A stretch of 64,000 nt of DNA from contig JAGHQL010000074.1 in NCBI GenBank assembly GCA_020080175.1, positions 53,662 through 117,661 of the forward strand. The letters run 5' to 3'. The first letter of the stretch is position 1, and every line of letters starts with the position of its first letter. A program made the translations under genes and the position numbers. The notes beneath the pieces are model-generated. The model was not told the DNA's origin and did not search any database. It saw only the letters and a program-made list of their open reading frames with translations. This document shows, piece by piece, positions 13,994-24,215 of the stretch. This stretch comes from Glutinoglossum americanum. Lineage: Eukaryota; Ascomycota; Geoglossomycetes; Geoglossales; Geoglossaceae.

Positions 13994-15374
13994 ATGACTA
14001 CTTCGGAGCATGCTCCGTTGCTCGAGGCGAAGCTTCCTCATTGTAAGGACACATCGCTCCTGTCCATGTCCCAAAATCCGAGACTAATTAGAGACGCCCT
14101 TTGGGAGATGCAGCAGCAGCATTCACCCGAGCTCGACATGGCAAGACTGGACGGCAGCTACCGCAAGCCATCGCGCACCGGGGCTACAGGGCCAAATACC
14201 CCGAGAACACGATGACTGCCTTCACAGAGGCAGTCAGAGTCGGCGCGCATGCTATCGAAACAGATGTCCACCTATCAAAGGACGGCGTCGTTGTGTTATC
14301 TCATGTAAGAACTTCGATTCCACCAACCCCAGCGGGCTGTAGGAATTGCTGACGACCCGACCCCACGGTTAGGATGCGACGCTCAAACGGTGTTTTGGCC
14401 GGGAGGGAAAGATATTAGATTTTGACTGGAGCTATCTGAGCAGCCTACGGACACTACAGGAGCCGCATGAACACATGCCGAGATTATTTGATCTTTTGGA
14501 ATACCTTGCGTCCCCGGGTTTAGAGAATATTTGGTTAATATTGGATATTAAGGTACGGCCTCTACTATCGCATTCTTGTCAGTGTGGGGATGGTGTAGTG
14601 TTCATTTTAATCCCTATGTCTCAACCCAAGCTAACAGGTTATTGGGTTCGTTGAAGGTCGATAATGATGCCGACGATGTTATGAGGCTAATAGCGAATAC
14701 GATACGGCAAGTACCACCGGGTATGAAGAGACCATGGCCGGAGCGAATAAATCTTGGTTGCTGGACGGTAAAACTTCAGATCAGGAATGAGGGGACGGAT
14801 TCACCATGACTAACCTCTGAAATAGGCCAAATACCTTCCTCTCTGCGAAACGTACCTACCCAATTTCCCCATCTCGCACATCGGCTTCAACATATACTAT
14901 GCGCGACGATTCCTTAAGTCGCCCTCTGTCTCCTCCTTCAATCTCCTCCAAAGGGTCATGGTAGGACCCTTGGGCCACCGCTTCCTTTGTGATGCCCATG
15001 CGGCCGGCCGCTCGGTCTTTGTCTGGACCGTCAACGACGTGGGCACAATGCGGTGGAGCATTCGCCGCGGTGTCGACGGCGTGTTAACAGACGACCCAAA
15101 GAAGTTCCTCGATGTGTGTCGTGAGTTTCGGGAGGATATATATCTTGAGGAGGATCGGTTGACTGTGAGGCAGTACCTGGGTCTTGTGGGATTTAATATC
15201 GTGGCAGCGGTGCTTAATTTGTTATTTCGGTGGCGACATGAGTTGCGGGATCACATGAAGAAAGTGACGGCGAAGAGGAAGACTATGGGGACCGGAAATG
15301 GGAATGGTGCAGCGGCATGCCCTGGTGATAGGAAACAGGGGGGGGAACAGGTAGATGAGGATAACGATGGGTAG
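13994..15374 (+). CDS. pgc1: GDPD-family phospholipase, Pgc1-like (phosphatidylglycerol phospholipase C)
   Basis: Yeast Pgc1 degrades phosphatidylglycerol to diacylglycerol at lipid droplets and mitochondria. Exons 13994-14042, 14114-14304, 14373-14552, 14657-14767 and 14826-15374 give 359 residues. The glycerophosphodiester phosphodiesterase signature is clear: [13 protein letters not shown] with His38, [10 protein letters not shown] with Glu65 and Asp67, and LSHD with His80. [24 protein letters not shown] and GVLTDDPKK follow the Pgc1 branch. A hydrophobic segment near residues 294-311 ([18 protein letters not shown]) is probably a tail membrane anchor, and a basic then Asp-rich tail follows. 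The exon 2 acceptor lies in a CAG triplet run, so alternative use by 3 nt is possible. The family is certain; Pgc1 substrate specificity is inferred. Confidence 0.9.
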
Positions 15375-15837
15375 TGGGTAGCATATAGAACAGACGGGCG
15401 GCTAAAAACTCATACTCATTTGGTTGGTTCTCTATTTCATGGAGTTGGAAAGCGTTTTGGGGTTGGTCTACTACATGATGAGCTCACGACTATTCCTGTC
15501 CTAGCTCCCGTGGAGGTTTGGTTTGTCTTGTGGTGGCTCATGTGCGACCTCTGCTGTAGCCGATGGGCCGATAAGTGGATACATGAAATTAGCCATGCTT
15601 CAGGCGGGAATCCTTGTATTACTTTGCAACTACGATGACAGATGACTCTCCTACGACTATAAGGTTATCGAGCTGTCCCCTATCTTCATCATACTTGGCA
15701 TCAGACCCCTTGTTAGTCCAAGCGTGAAAGCCTGTCATGGTGTCGTGTGTGGCTGAGTAGTTGTCGAGTGGCTTATTCGGCCAGCCTATCAGGAGTTCAT
15801 ATTTTTTTTTTTTAGGCAGACTCTCAAGACCACCGCT
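15375..15837. other. intergenic region at edge of conserved block
   Basis: Holds the 3' end of the GDPD gene and a run of T near 15,800-15,812. No gene seen. From here rightward the content turns from conserved single-copy genes to accessory genes and repeats. Confidence 0.45.
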
Positions 15838-16777
15838 GTGCCAGAGGGACGCGTAAAGTGGCGTTCAAAATACATTCGCTGGGGTCGTTTTCCTGACGGG
15901 TCGGAGCAAGACGACAAAGCACCTGCATATGCCTACAAACAGGATATGATCGACTTGAATTTCGAGCTCCGGATAATATCGAAGCCTTCCCTGTGCAAGC
16001 ACCCGAATATTACTCAACTCCTTGCTGTCTGCTTCGGTGCTCCATCTGAGAAATCCGAACGACTCAGGGGATTTGCAGAACCAGGCCTCATCGTAGAACT
16101 TGCGCACGAGCGGTTCCCGGATTTGGCCTCATTCTTCGATAGCAATAGCATCCGGGGCGGCCTCACCGGCTGCCTTATGAGACTAGTGCATCCCTGATCG
16201 CAGACATCACCGATGGGGTTCAGATCTTGCATGACCATGGCCTCATTCATGCGGATCTCAGGCTGGGAAATATACTTCTCCCGAACAGTGCTTCACAGTG
16301 TGGGTTAGTCGCCAAGATCGCTGACTCCGGTTTCGTTGGTATGGTTACCTACACTCATAACGGCAAACGGGCCCCTCTACCGGACGCGCGACCTGAGGCG
16401 GCACGCCAGAATGGAACGCGCCCGAACGTTTAAAAAAGAGTGATCGGTGGAATCCACATATAACTCTCTCGATTATCCCCAATGCAAGCCCTTGCGAGAC
16501 ATCTGCTCCTTCGGTCTTCTTGCAACTTACATTGCGCTTGACGACCAACCACCAAAGCAATATGCTCCAAGTCCCGCCCATGTCAAGCTTTCTAACAAGA
16601 TGCTTGAAACAACTATATTTCAGATTGAGCAATACTACAGGTCAGACGAAGTCCCCCAGGTCACTCAAGAGCGCAGCCATGGTCATTGCTCGCAAAACTC
16701 TGGTGCTTGATCCGCAAGCACGTACAGAATCCCTAAGATCTTTGGAGATCAGGGAAATGCTATTTAATGACGCGTGA
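15838..16777 (+). pseudogene. decayed protein kinase gene
   Basis: Pieces of a eukaryotic protein kinase lie in order but in different frames. They are an N-lobe piece ending near 16,190, a catalytic loop with HADLRLGNILL near 16,245-16,280 followed by ADSGF where DFG is expected, GTPEWNAPER (the APE region) near 16,400-16,430, DICSFGLL near 16,497-16,520, and a C-lobe piece to 16,777. Frame changes occur near 16,175, 16,390, 16,485 and 16,665, and no plausible introns bridge all of them. The Gly-rich loop is not evident at the 5' end. It resembles the small kinases at 17.4 and 35.8 kb and is probably a dead paralogue. Confidence 0.7.
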
Positions 16778-17376
16778 GCTTCCCATGTCAGAGTGGAAAT
16801 TCGAAATGGTGATAACAATTACCTAGGGTTTGCCCTTCACGCTGGCGCACTGAAATGTTCGTTCTGAATTTCAATCTGTTTCCCCAGTCAGCACATGAAT
16901 TTCGATGCAGTAGGCTACACAATGCGTATTGGAAATCTCCACCTCCATTTCGAGCGAGGGTATACGATTCATTTCGAAAGCTTGCAGAGGGCCCGCCGGG
17001 TGTGTCTGGTCTGTACGCTGATCCTGAGATTTGGGCTCTGCTCGAAGCTCCAGGAAGCTGATTGAGGGCCCCCTATGGCCCCTTTATTCAACTGCTTCTC
17101 TCTTAGGGCCGAACGAAGGCGAGGTTGCAGTTATTGGAGGGCGGAGAAGGTGCAAGCTGGTAGGAGAGTGGTGAGAGGACTAGGCAGGACGCCTTACCGG
17201 ATGTAGAAGCTTTCACACTTCCTACTTATTAACGATTCGGCAACGTTAACACACTTAATACTTAATACCTGATCTCTGGCTTCAGTCTTCAACTCTCTTC
17301 CATTGTCAACCCAGCTCCATTCTACTTTCTACTCTGCATATCCTCTTGGAGGTCCAACACCGGCGCCTTCGATATA
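16778..17376. other. intergenic region
   Basis: A 68-codon frame at 16855-17061 has no recognisable feature. The rest is the upstream region of the next kinase-like gene. No repeat identified. Confidence 0.4.
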
Positions 17377-18235
17377 ATGGCTGCGAATCACCCGAAAATG
17401 GATATCGGCGAATTGAAATGCGATCACACGTGGGTGAGGGCTGGAATTCATGGGGTTATTAAGAAAACAATTGACGACAAACTGGTTGTCAAGTATGCGG
17501 CTACGTATCAAGATGAAAAACATCGATCTCTTCAACAATATTCTGCGGTTTCCTATGCAAAAGAGAAGGAAATATACGAGCACCTTGGCGATCACCCCTT
17601 CATCTTAAAATACTATGGTGAAACGAAAGTGGTACTTGATAATGGGGAGAAGATGGCACTGGTGTTCCAATATCACCCAGCGGAATCGCTCATGAGAGCG
17701 ATATATGAAAATTTAATGGATAACTACGCAGAAAAGAAGATGGAGTAAGTAACTAATCTTCTTAATCCCACATCGAGAGCTAATCGTCGATAGGTGGTTT
17801 ATACAGATCGCAGAGGCTGTCAGATACATCCATTCCAAGGATGTCCTCCATGGCCTCATCGAAATTGACAACTTTCTTATCCAAAGTGATGGCGCTCTAG
17901 TATTGGCCGACTTTGGAGAATCGATTATTCATGGGAAAAGAGAGAGAATGGGCTGGAGTTTCAAGTTTGGAATGAACTACACAAAGGAATGCGAAATTTA
18001 TTCGATCGGTACACTCATGTACCAGATCAGCACTAATCAGCAGCTTTATCCAACGGAATCACAGGAGGAAATTGCCGAGCTCTATCGTGCTGGGGTCATT
18101 CCTGATCTAACAGCTGTGACTATACCGGGTATAGCCGATATCATTGAGAAGTGCATGACAAAAAAATACAACAACGTTGAAGAGCTTCTACAAGATCTAC
18201 GTGAGTTTCCCCATTTGGTTAACCCCTCAAGGTAG
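17377..18235 (+). CDS. small kinase-fold protein, predicted pseudokinase
   Basis: Two exons, 17377-17744 and 17794-18235, join at M-E|W and give 269 residues. The intron is GTAAGT...GATAG with CTAAT. Kinase landmarks are VVKYA (lysine), EIYEHLGDHPFILKYYG (helix C region), and the catalytic-loop position HGLIEIDNFLI near residues 142-152. There the HRD aspartate is replaced by Leu144. ADFGES keeps the DFG motif near residue 161. The activation segment is short with no APE motif, and ECEIYSIGTLMYQI stands where DxWSxG is expected. The missing catalytic Asp suggests a binding or scaffold role, or early decay. The frame is open, so purifying selection may still act. Closest in-window relative is the kinase at 35.8 kb. 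Confidence 0.75.
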
Positions 18236-18855
18236 TTCGATGTTCAGCTAGTATTAGTAGAGCGAGAAACAGCTAACGCTACTGGCACGCACTTAGGCCC
18301 TGTCGTTGCTGCAAACAAGTCGATCCCTACCTCTGCCTTAACGACGTCGTAAGACTATGACCACCAACCTTAATACTCTGGTCATGCTCAGGAGTTAGCG
18401 TTAGCCTATCTACTCTACTCTCTCCTCTCCTGTATTCTAGTTAATCAATCAAGCTCACCCGCTTACCACTCTAAGGCTTACAGTCCTAGGCTGGAAGTTT
18501 GCGTACACTTCGGTAATAATTTGACCCGTGTTCCTTAATAGTGTATACAAACTCCCGAACCCTGACTGTATAACCAAGAGTCATTTATCAATTCGGCCCT
18601 TAGACATCTCACAACGGTGGACTACTGGACGGCATCAACTTGGCTTGAATTCCAGACAGCAATAGCATTTCTATCAAAAACAAAAACAGTCACTACCCCT
18701 GGCATCTCCACCCCAGCGACATAATTCTTTCCAAGCCACCACACATTCGGTCCCCAACATAAATGAGCCAAAAGTACTACTACCGGGTCCTCAGCCATCC
18801 TGTCTCGCGTCGGGCATTTAACCAGTACCGGATGTCTATGGGCATGGGTGTGATA
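18236..18855. other. intergenic region
   Basis: No gene, repeat or RNA recognised. The plus-strand frame at 18763-19062 overlaps the better supported minus-strand small gene and is rejected. Confidence 0.4.
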
Positions 18856-19152
18856 TTAGCGTTGATGTCTAGTAACGTGGGCAAACAACAGAAAGCATAC
18901 CGATCCCTCAGCCGCAGTACTGCACATTGGGCATGGTCCCCTTATTGTGGTTACCCCGAAGGTACCCCACTCAATATACTCATCGCACACATTATTACCG
19001 CTTTCCTTCTCGCAGTTGATTTGGCTCTTTGTGTACTCGTCCATACCTGGATTCGCGACTAGATATTTGGTGATCTTGTTCTCGATGTGGGATTCGTCCT
19101 TGGGCAGGCGGCATTGCGAATACTTAAAGGGAAATTTTGAGATAACACACAT
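18856..19152 (-). CDS. small Cys-containing protein (YIEWGT/CPMC type)
   Basis: A 98-residue protein starting at the Met at 19152 (MCVISKFPFKYSQCRLPKD). It carries spaced cysteines and the segment DEYIEWGT...GPCPMC. This resembles short fungal proteins that begin MC, have a few Cys/His residues and end with a WGT...CPxC motif, so a metal-binding fold is plausible. The frame is open upstream of this Met, but that part is low in quality and includes the A/T run at 19,180-19,190, so the later start is chosen. A short intron before the CPMC part cannot be excluded. Function is unknown. Confidence 0.5.
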   Translation of the reverse strand: MCVISKFPFKYSQCRLPKDESHIENKITKYLVANPGMDEYTKSQINCEKESGNNVCDEYIEWGTFGVTTIRGPCPMCSTAAEGSVCFLLFAHVTRHQR

Positions 19153-20499
19153 GGTGGTTTTCGACTGGAAAGGGGTAAAAAAAAAATATTGATTTTGGGG
19201 GTAGAAGATGTCGATTTTTGGGTGGGCTCGATAGTGAATGAAGTCGAGAGTATCCTTCAAAATTGAGCTATGGAAAAGGAGCTTATATATCCCTCTGAAG
19301 GGGTACGTTGGTCGACTCATGGCGTCAAAGGTCATCGGCCTATGGCGGTCCGCAGATTCAGTATTGGATATCGACAAACAACCCCTTAGGTCATGGCATC
19401 ACCGCCGGCTAGAACACACGATTGTCCAAACACGATTGAGGTCGCCCAAGTTGATTAGGCGTTTGTACCTTCTTAGAAAGGCCGAAGGGCAACGGCGATA
19501 GCAAATATGCTGGTGGGAGGATGGACGAAGGCGATGAGGAAGAGCCAGCAACGTCAGGTTTCATGTTTGTCTTTTCCCGGAATAACATCCATACCATTGA
19601 CCCTGAATTCCCCGATAGCTGGCATTGGCGCAGTAAAGGCGAGCCCGACGAATTGGCTAATCTTCTCATGACTCCACCGCTTCTCTAGCCAAACACAGTC
19701 ATCGATAGCAGTGGTGTGGACCTAAGAGGCGCATCGGCTCGTTTATCTGGTGGAAACCCATTGGCGAATTTGTATCTGAGACCTCATATCAGAGTGGAAC
19801 TTAGTTTGTCGTATCCGCTTTGCGATGAGTTCCTTGTTTGTTTTGAATGCATCGCAGTTTGCGCCTTTGCGCCGGTGATGTAGTTGCTGTCGTCAATCAT
19901 CACTCCAAGCATCTGTTGGCCATGACACCTCGGTGGAGTTCCTGGTCCCTCCTGTTGCCATCAATCCTTGAGATCACCCTATTCATCCTGGGACTACCGT
20001 TGGACCCGGTTTGGTTTATGCAAGTGAGCAGGAAGCCGACACACCAAGCGATACTAGAATGCTAGTAAAAAATCAAGAAAAGGGGTATCAACCTAACCAA
20101 AAATATGGTGCATGACTGTCTGGTACATTCAAGCATTCGTAAAATGGTATATGCAGGTATTGCGGATGAAGATTGACTAAAAGTATTGAAAACTTGTAAC
20201 TAGTGAGGATGGAATATCAAACAAGCCTGTCACCCATTAACATTGCGGTACTGTGGAGGTTATTTCTATGCCACGGAAGTGGTAATTTTATTAGCTAGTT
20301 GTTAGTCATTCTCTTAGCAAGAGTAGCTTACCTACCACACCCGCGACCTGCTTAATCCAACCATCCTTCTACCTACCGGTTGAGCTTATGCCTCCACAGT
20401 TCCACAGTACTCAATATTACACGGTACTCAACAGCACACGGCACACGACTACATACCGTAACCCTTTTACAGAGAGGCTATGGAAGGAGCAATGGTGGG
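19153..20499. other. intergenic region
   Basis: No supportable gene. Short frames at 19409-19669 and 19847-20065 lack features. The stretch 20,330-20,460 is rich in CCACAC/GTACTC-like short words but forms no clear tandem repeat. Confidence 0.4.
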
Positions 20500-20620
20500 C
20501 ATGTAATTAAGATATAATCAATTAATTGTTACAGTTATCTGGTTATATGGTTGAGTTAAGGTATTTTTTATAGATGCCTGGTGTGATATTGCCATCATGG
20601 TGGGTATGTTGATGTCAGCA
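20500..20620. repeat. dispersed repeat, RIP-like copy (mate at 37805-37925)
   Basis: Shares the start GCATGTAATTAAG and continuing similarity with 37805-37925. Differences are largely C-to-T and G-to-A (for example CAATTGCTAC against TAATTGTTAC), and this copy is the more AT-rich. This fits RIP of one member of a small repeat family. No coding content. Confidence 0.6.
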
Positions 20621-21439
20621 TGCGAATCTCTGCGAAGGTTCGCCATTTCAAGTGACTTGAAAAAACAAGAGGGACTTGTAACACGACGAGGCATCGCGTC
20701 CGGAAGCAGCCCTTTCCTGTTATCACGCCCCGAGAGACCAACGGTGAGAAAGGGGAAAAGGATAGTCGAGAAGGCAAAGGGCAAAGGACGGCGCGGGTAT
20801 ACAACGGTGGCCGGTCCCTTCTCACTGCCATTTTTTCAAAAAAATTTTTGGATGCTGTGGCGGCTAGCGACCGAGGTAGAGACGAACGAAGGCAGGCTGT
20901 AGAATCTTCAGTAATAGAATGTCGATTAGACCTTGTACGCATTTCTAGAGGAGTAGGGGTAGATAGGAGAGGGATTGGGGTCTTTCATAAGTAGCTAGTG
21001 AGGCCGGTGAGGATGTCGTGGGCCGGCTAAGGTGCTTGGACATCCCAACACATTGGTAGTGGCCTCGCGACTCCGCTTACGACTCATTTACCGTCCGAGG
21101 GCGTTGCGCAGTGGCGTTACGTGACCACAGAAACCCACAGAAACCGGATAGAAGAGGAAGTTGCATTCTAGGTAATTCTCGACGGGTGTTAGCGTAGCCA
21201 CCAGACATTTTTGCGCGGGCACCGCTTTGCGCGGCCATCAACCCCATACCCTATCCCCACACCATACCCCCCACCCCATCCTGCATCACATTATACCCTA
21301 TCCTGGATCTTTCAAATTCCAGCTTGGTGGTTGACCAAATCACACTCTGCTATAAATGAATAGGAAGTACTATTCTTCTCTCAGCGTGTGTCTTTAACCT
21401 TCATGTAGAACGCCGAGCATGTTGTTATGATATACCTAG
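20621..21439. other. intergenic region
   Basis: Overlapping short frames at 20595-20942 on both strands have no features. A CCATACCC-like low-complexity stretch is present near 21,240-21,280. No gene recognised. Confidence 0.4.
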
Positions 21440-21652
21440 CTACCAGAGTTCGGAGCCAGTTTCAAAGTCCACCGCATATGGAATGCCGACGGATTCCGCC
21501 AGTATTTTTGGCATGGTAGCGCTCTCTCCGGGAACCTTGCGGCTATCCCTTCGGGCCAAAATGAGTGCCCAGTGATAGACTGCGCCATCTGACCAGCTGC
21601 CGCCGCATGCGTAAAGGGCAACGTAGAGCCTACGCTTATCTGAAGTGGGCAT
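21440..21652 (-). pseudogene. frameshifted DUF6914-like gene
   Basis: The minus-strand frame starts with MPTSDKRRLYVALYACGG and continues to YHWALILARR. This is the opening of a fungal family of unknown function with motifs RLYVALY and YHWAL followed by RYHAK. The expected ERYHAKN is present just downstream but in another frame (near 21,525-21,545), and the continuing frame hits a stop at 21440. This points to a frameshift that truncates the protein at 70 residues. The family name is from memory and should be checked. Low confidence for any function. Confidence 0.5.
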
Positions 21653-22869
21653 CCTGTGATAGAGAGTGTCAATAGATGTTCTGAAGAGAAGGTAGTCGTT
21701 AGAAAGGTTATACTTAGAGGCGCAGCGCTATTGCAAATAAGAGAGCTTTTGTATATATTGCGGAGACCCCGTAACGGGATGGGAGCCATTTCAATACGAA
21801 TGTTGTTGCAATGGGGAGTATTCCTTAAATGCAGCCGAATGCGCAGTTCTGGTTGGATTTCACTTGGCTAGAGCTTTGGGCGGCCTAGCGTCCTTAGCAT
21901 CCTAGAACGCGTGGGGAAAGTTTGAGATAAGGTCCTGCTGCCTATCAGTGCCTGCTATCTTGCCCAGATGACATCAGGGCTAGGCCAGTCGGTTTTCTCT
22001 TACCTGATTGTGGCCATTCGGCACCTGAACCGAAGGAGGTTATCATCAGCGATCTGTATTTACGGCTGTCTCCATATACGCGTCCGTCCAGCCTAAAATT
22101 ATGCTGCAAGACCCCTCTCCTGAGGCAAACGGCCCCATTGGTAATCGGAGACTGGCATTCTAGCTACCTCAGTGCGGCGATCAAATTTTATTTCTAGAAG
22201 CGGGGTAATATAGAACCGCTCCAAACGGGACATAGATGTTAGAACGTTGGTTGATCAACCGCGTCTTTCATTTTCCGACCGATTACTTTTACGCTTAAAC
22301 GAGCCAATAGCGATATTTACATGGGTTACATAGGTGCCAAGTAGCCAATCCTACATTCCCATTTAAAAGATCTCCTGTATTTCCAGCGAAAGTATCACCA
22401 CGTTGGATTCAGCCATCTGGTTCACTAGTCCTATTTTCTAATACCAAAGCCACAACGAAGGGCATCACCACCCTCAGTACCTACACTTCGCGGCTCTGAT
22501 ATCGCCTTGCTTACAAACTCGAATAACGCTAGGTTTTCCTTGCCGAGACCAACTATCGAAGCCTCGCTGGAGCCGGTGGAAGTTGCTTCTACGTCTGATC
22601 CGCGGCAGTTCACAGCCATTCGTTGCCGCATAGTTTTTAATATGGATACCCCGCTCGGGAATTTGTATTCGAAGATCTCTCCCTATCAAACATTAAATAT
22701 CTTGACTAATAGATAAACAAAGCAAGTATTGATCTTGCAGACTCCCCCGTTGGTGAAGATATTTCGCCCATTGTGGCAGACGGTGAATGCAAAACAGGAC
22801 TGTAGAAATGCAATGCGAACGCGACCAAAGAAACACGACTGCAAAAATGCGAGAAACGCCACCGAAACA
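21653..22869. other. intergenic region
   Basis: No supportable gene. Frames at 22431-22689 (minus) and 22507-22716 (plus) overlap and are featureless. Confidence 0.4.
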
Positions 22870-23270
22870 AGGTCGTAGAAAGCGACCAGAGAAATAAAAG
22901 CAAAAAAACATCCCGATATCCCAGACAGGCAGAGATAAAACTAATGAAAATGGTTTGTTCGCAGCAGCTGGAAACGGTGCACCACAGTGATCAACTCCAT
23001 GCACAAGCATGGAGGGAGTCGATCAAAAGGCAAAATAAGTATAATCGCGGTCTGACTCCTTAGAGCCGTTTCAGAGATTAAACTATTGAAGAGTCAGCAA
23101 TACATGGGAAGAGGCGAAGTGCGCGGGAAAAGTCGAGTACTAGAGGTAAAGAGGTAAGAGAGATAAAGAGAAGCGAGAAATACCTGGAAAGAACAGATAC
23201 TACACTTGAATCTAGCGATTTCTCAGAATGACTTGCCTAATACGAAATGTGGTTTTGGTCGGGGCCTAAG
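22870..23270. repeat. dispersed repeat family A, copy 1 (left part)
   Basis: Matches 33421-33820 (copy 2) over nearly its whole length. Shared blocks include TCATCAACTCCATGCACAAGC-like sequence near 23,000, GAGAAATACCTGGAAAGAAC near 23,180, and GATACTACACTTGAATCTA. Its right end (GGTTTTGGTCGGGGC) also matches the start of copy 3 at 37191. Differences between copies are mostly transitions. The minus-strand frame 22693-23010 lies in this repeat and is not taken as a gene. Confidence 0.75.
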
Positions 23271-24215
23271 ATGGTTGAGGTGTTCGTGACGTCCAATCCT
23301 TCTATCACACCGCGAGCTTACCTTAATACATGTAGGAAGGTGGTTGCTGAGCCCCGCGTTTGGCAGAGCGCCTATATCTTCTTACCTGGCTCTACTTTCT
23401 CTGGGAGTCGAAACACCATGCTTCGGTGTTCAACAGCTAAGTGCCCGAGAAGCCTTCTGGCATGTTTTTGGCACTAGTAGCATGTGGCAGCCTTCTCTTG
23501 TCGATGCTTCGGCCGCCATAGCTAGTTTCATTCTACTCTGGGGCATATAAGCTCCTTGATATCCCCTAGTTTGTATGCCAGCTAGTGAGCAATTCGATGT
23601 GTGCAATTTAACCTATTTACATGCTTCGTGCCTCGTAACTTGCTTCTAATAAATATAAGATTAGTCTCGATATTAAAGCCACGCTAGATCATGGGGTAAG
23701 CGAGCTTCATTTTTCTAATTATTTTAGTTTGTAGGTGTATTAGGGCAGGCTGGTTCGGCGAACTACTCGGCTACTCGCCGTGTCAACACGCAACGGGGAT
23801 TCATGCACGAAGTGCTTGAAGTACCCCGGAAGTTTGCGGCTGAGCATACAGTTGAAAAACTCAAATGATGACCAAACGGAAATACACCTAGTTTGAGGAG
23901 CGAGCGATAGTGATCACACTCGAAAGACAAGGAGCCTCGTGAGAAGCCTCGGGTAGCAAGTCGCCTTTACTCACAATGCGGGTGAGCTGAGGCGCAGGGG
24001 ACTAGTAGCAGGGTCTGGTTTATTAGGTCCCTTTTCTTTTGATTTCACCGCCGATCGGCCTAGAATGGTGCCGATCAAAGCCACGTGACTATGCATCGTT
24101 GGGCCTTCACCAACGAGTGCAACAAACCCCTCCATGTCCATCCTCAACGCTAGGAGCTGTACCTGTACCTACTTCGATACGCGTTTTTGGCTGGCATTAA
24201 CTGCTCGGAAATATC
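23271..24215. other. intergenic region upstream of the SNF2 gene
   Basis: Contains a stretch at about 23415-23495 similar to 51893-51975 (shared words include CTTCGGTGTTC, GAGAAGCCT and GTGTGGCAG or close variants), the direct repeat 23551-23650, and about 560 bp of upstream sequence. No complete gene recognised. Confidence 0.45.
23551..23650 (+). repeat. about 95-bp direct repeat, left copy (right copy 28547-28639)
   Basis: Begins GCTCCTTGATATCCCCT and ends near CTTGCTTCTAAT. The copy at 28547-28639 has the same order of blocks, including AACCTATTTACATGCTTC, with small gaps and transitions. The two copies are in the same orientation and bracket the SNF2 helicase gene. Confidence 0.75.

Noticed and set aside
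18763-19062. 99-codon plus-strand frame with hydrophobic stretches.
   Set aside because: It overlaps the minus-strand small Cys protein, which shows better motif evidence.
22693-23010. Minus-strand frame beginning MLVHGVDHCGA, also seen at 33424-33639.
   Set aside because: Both lie in the non-coding dispersed repeat and the frames diverge at once between copies.
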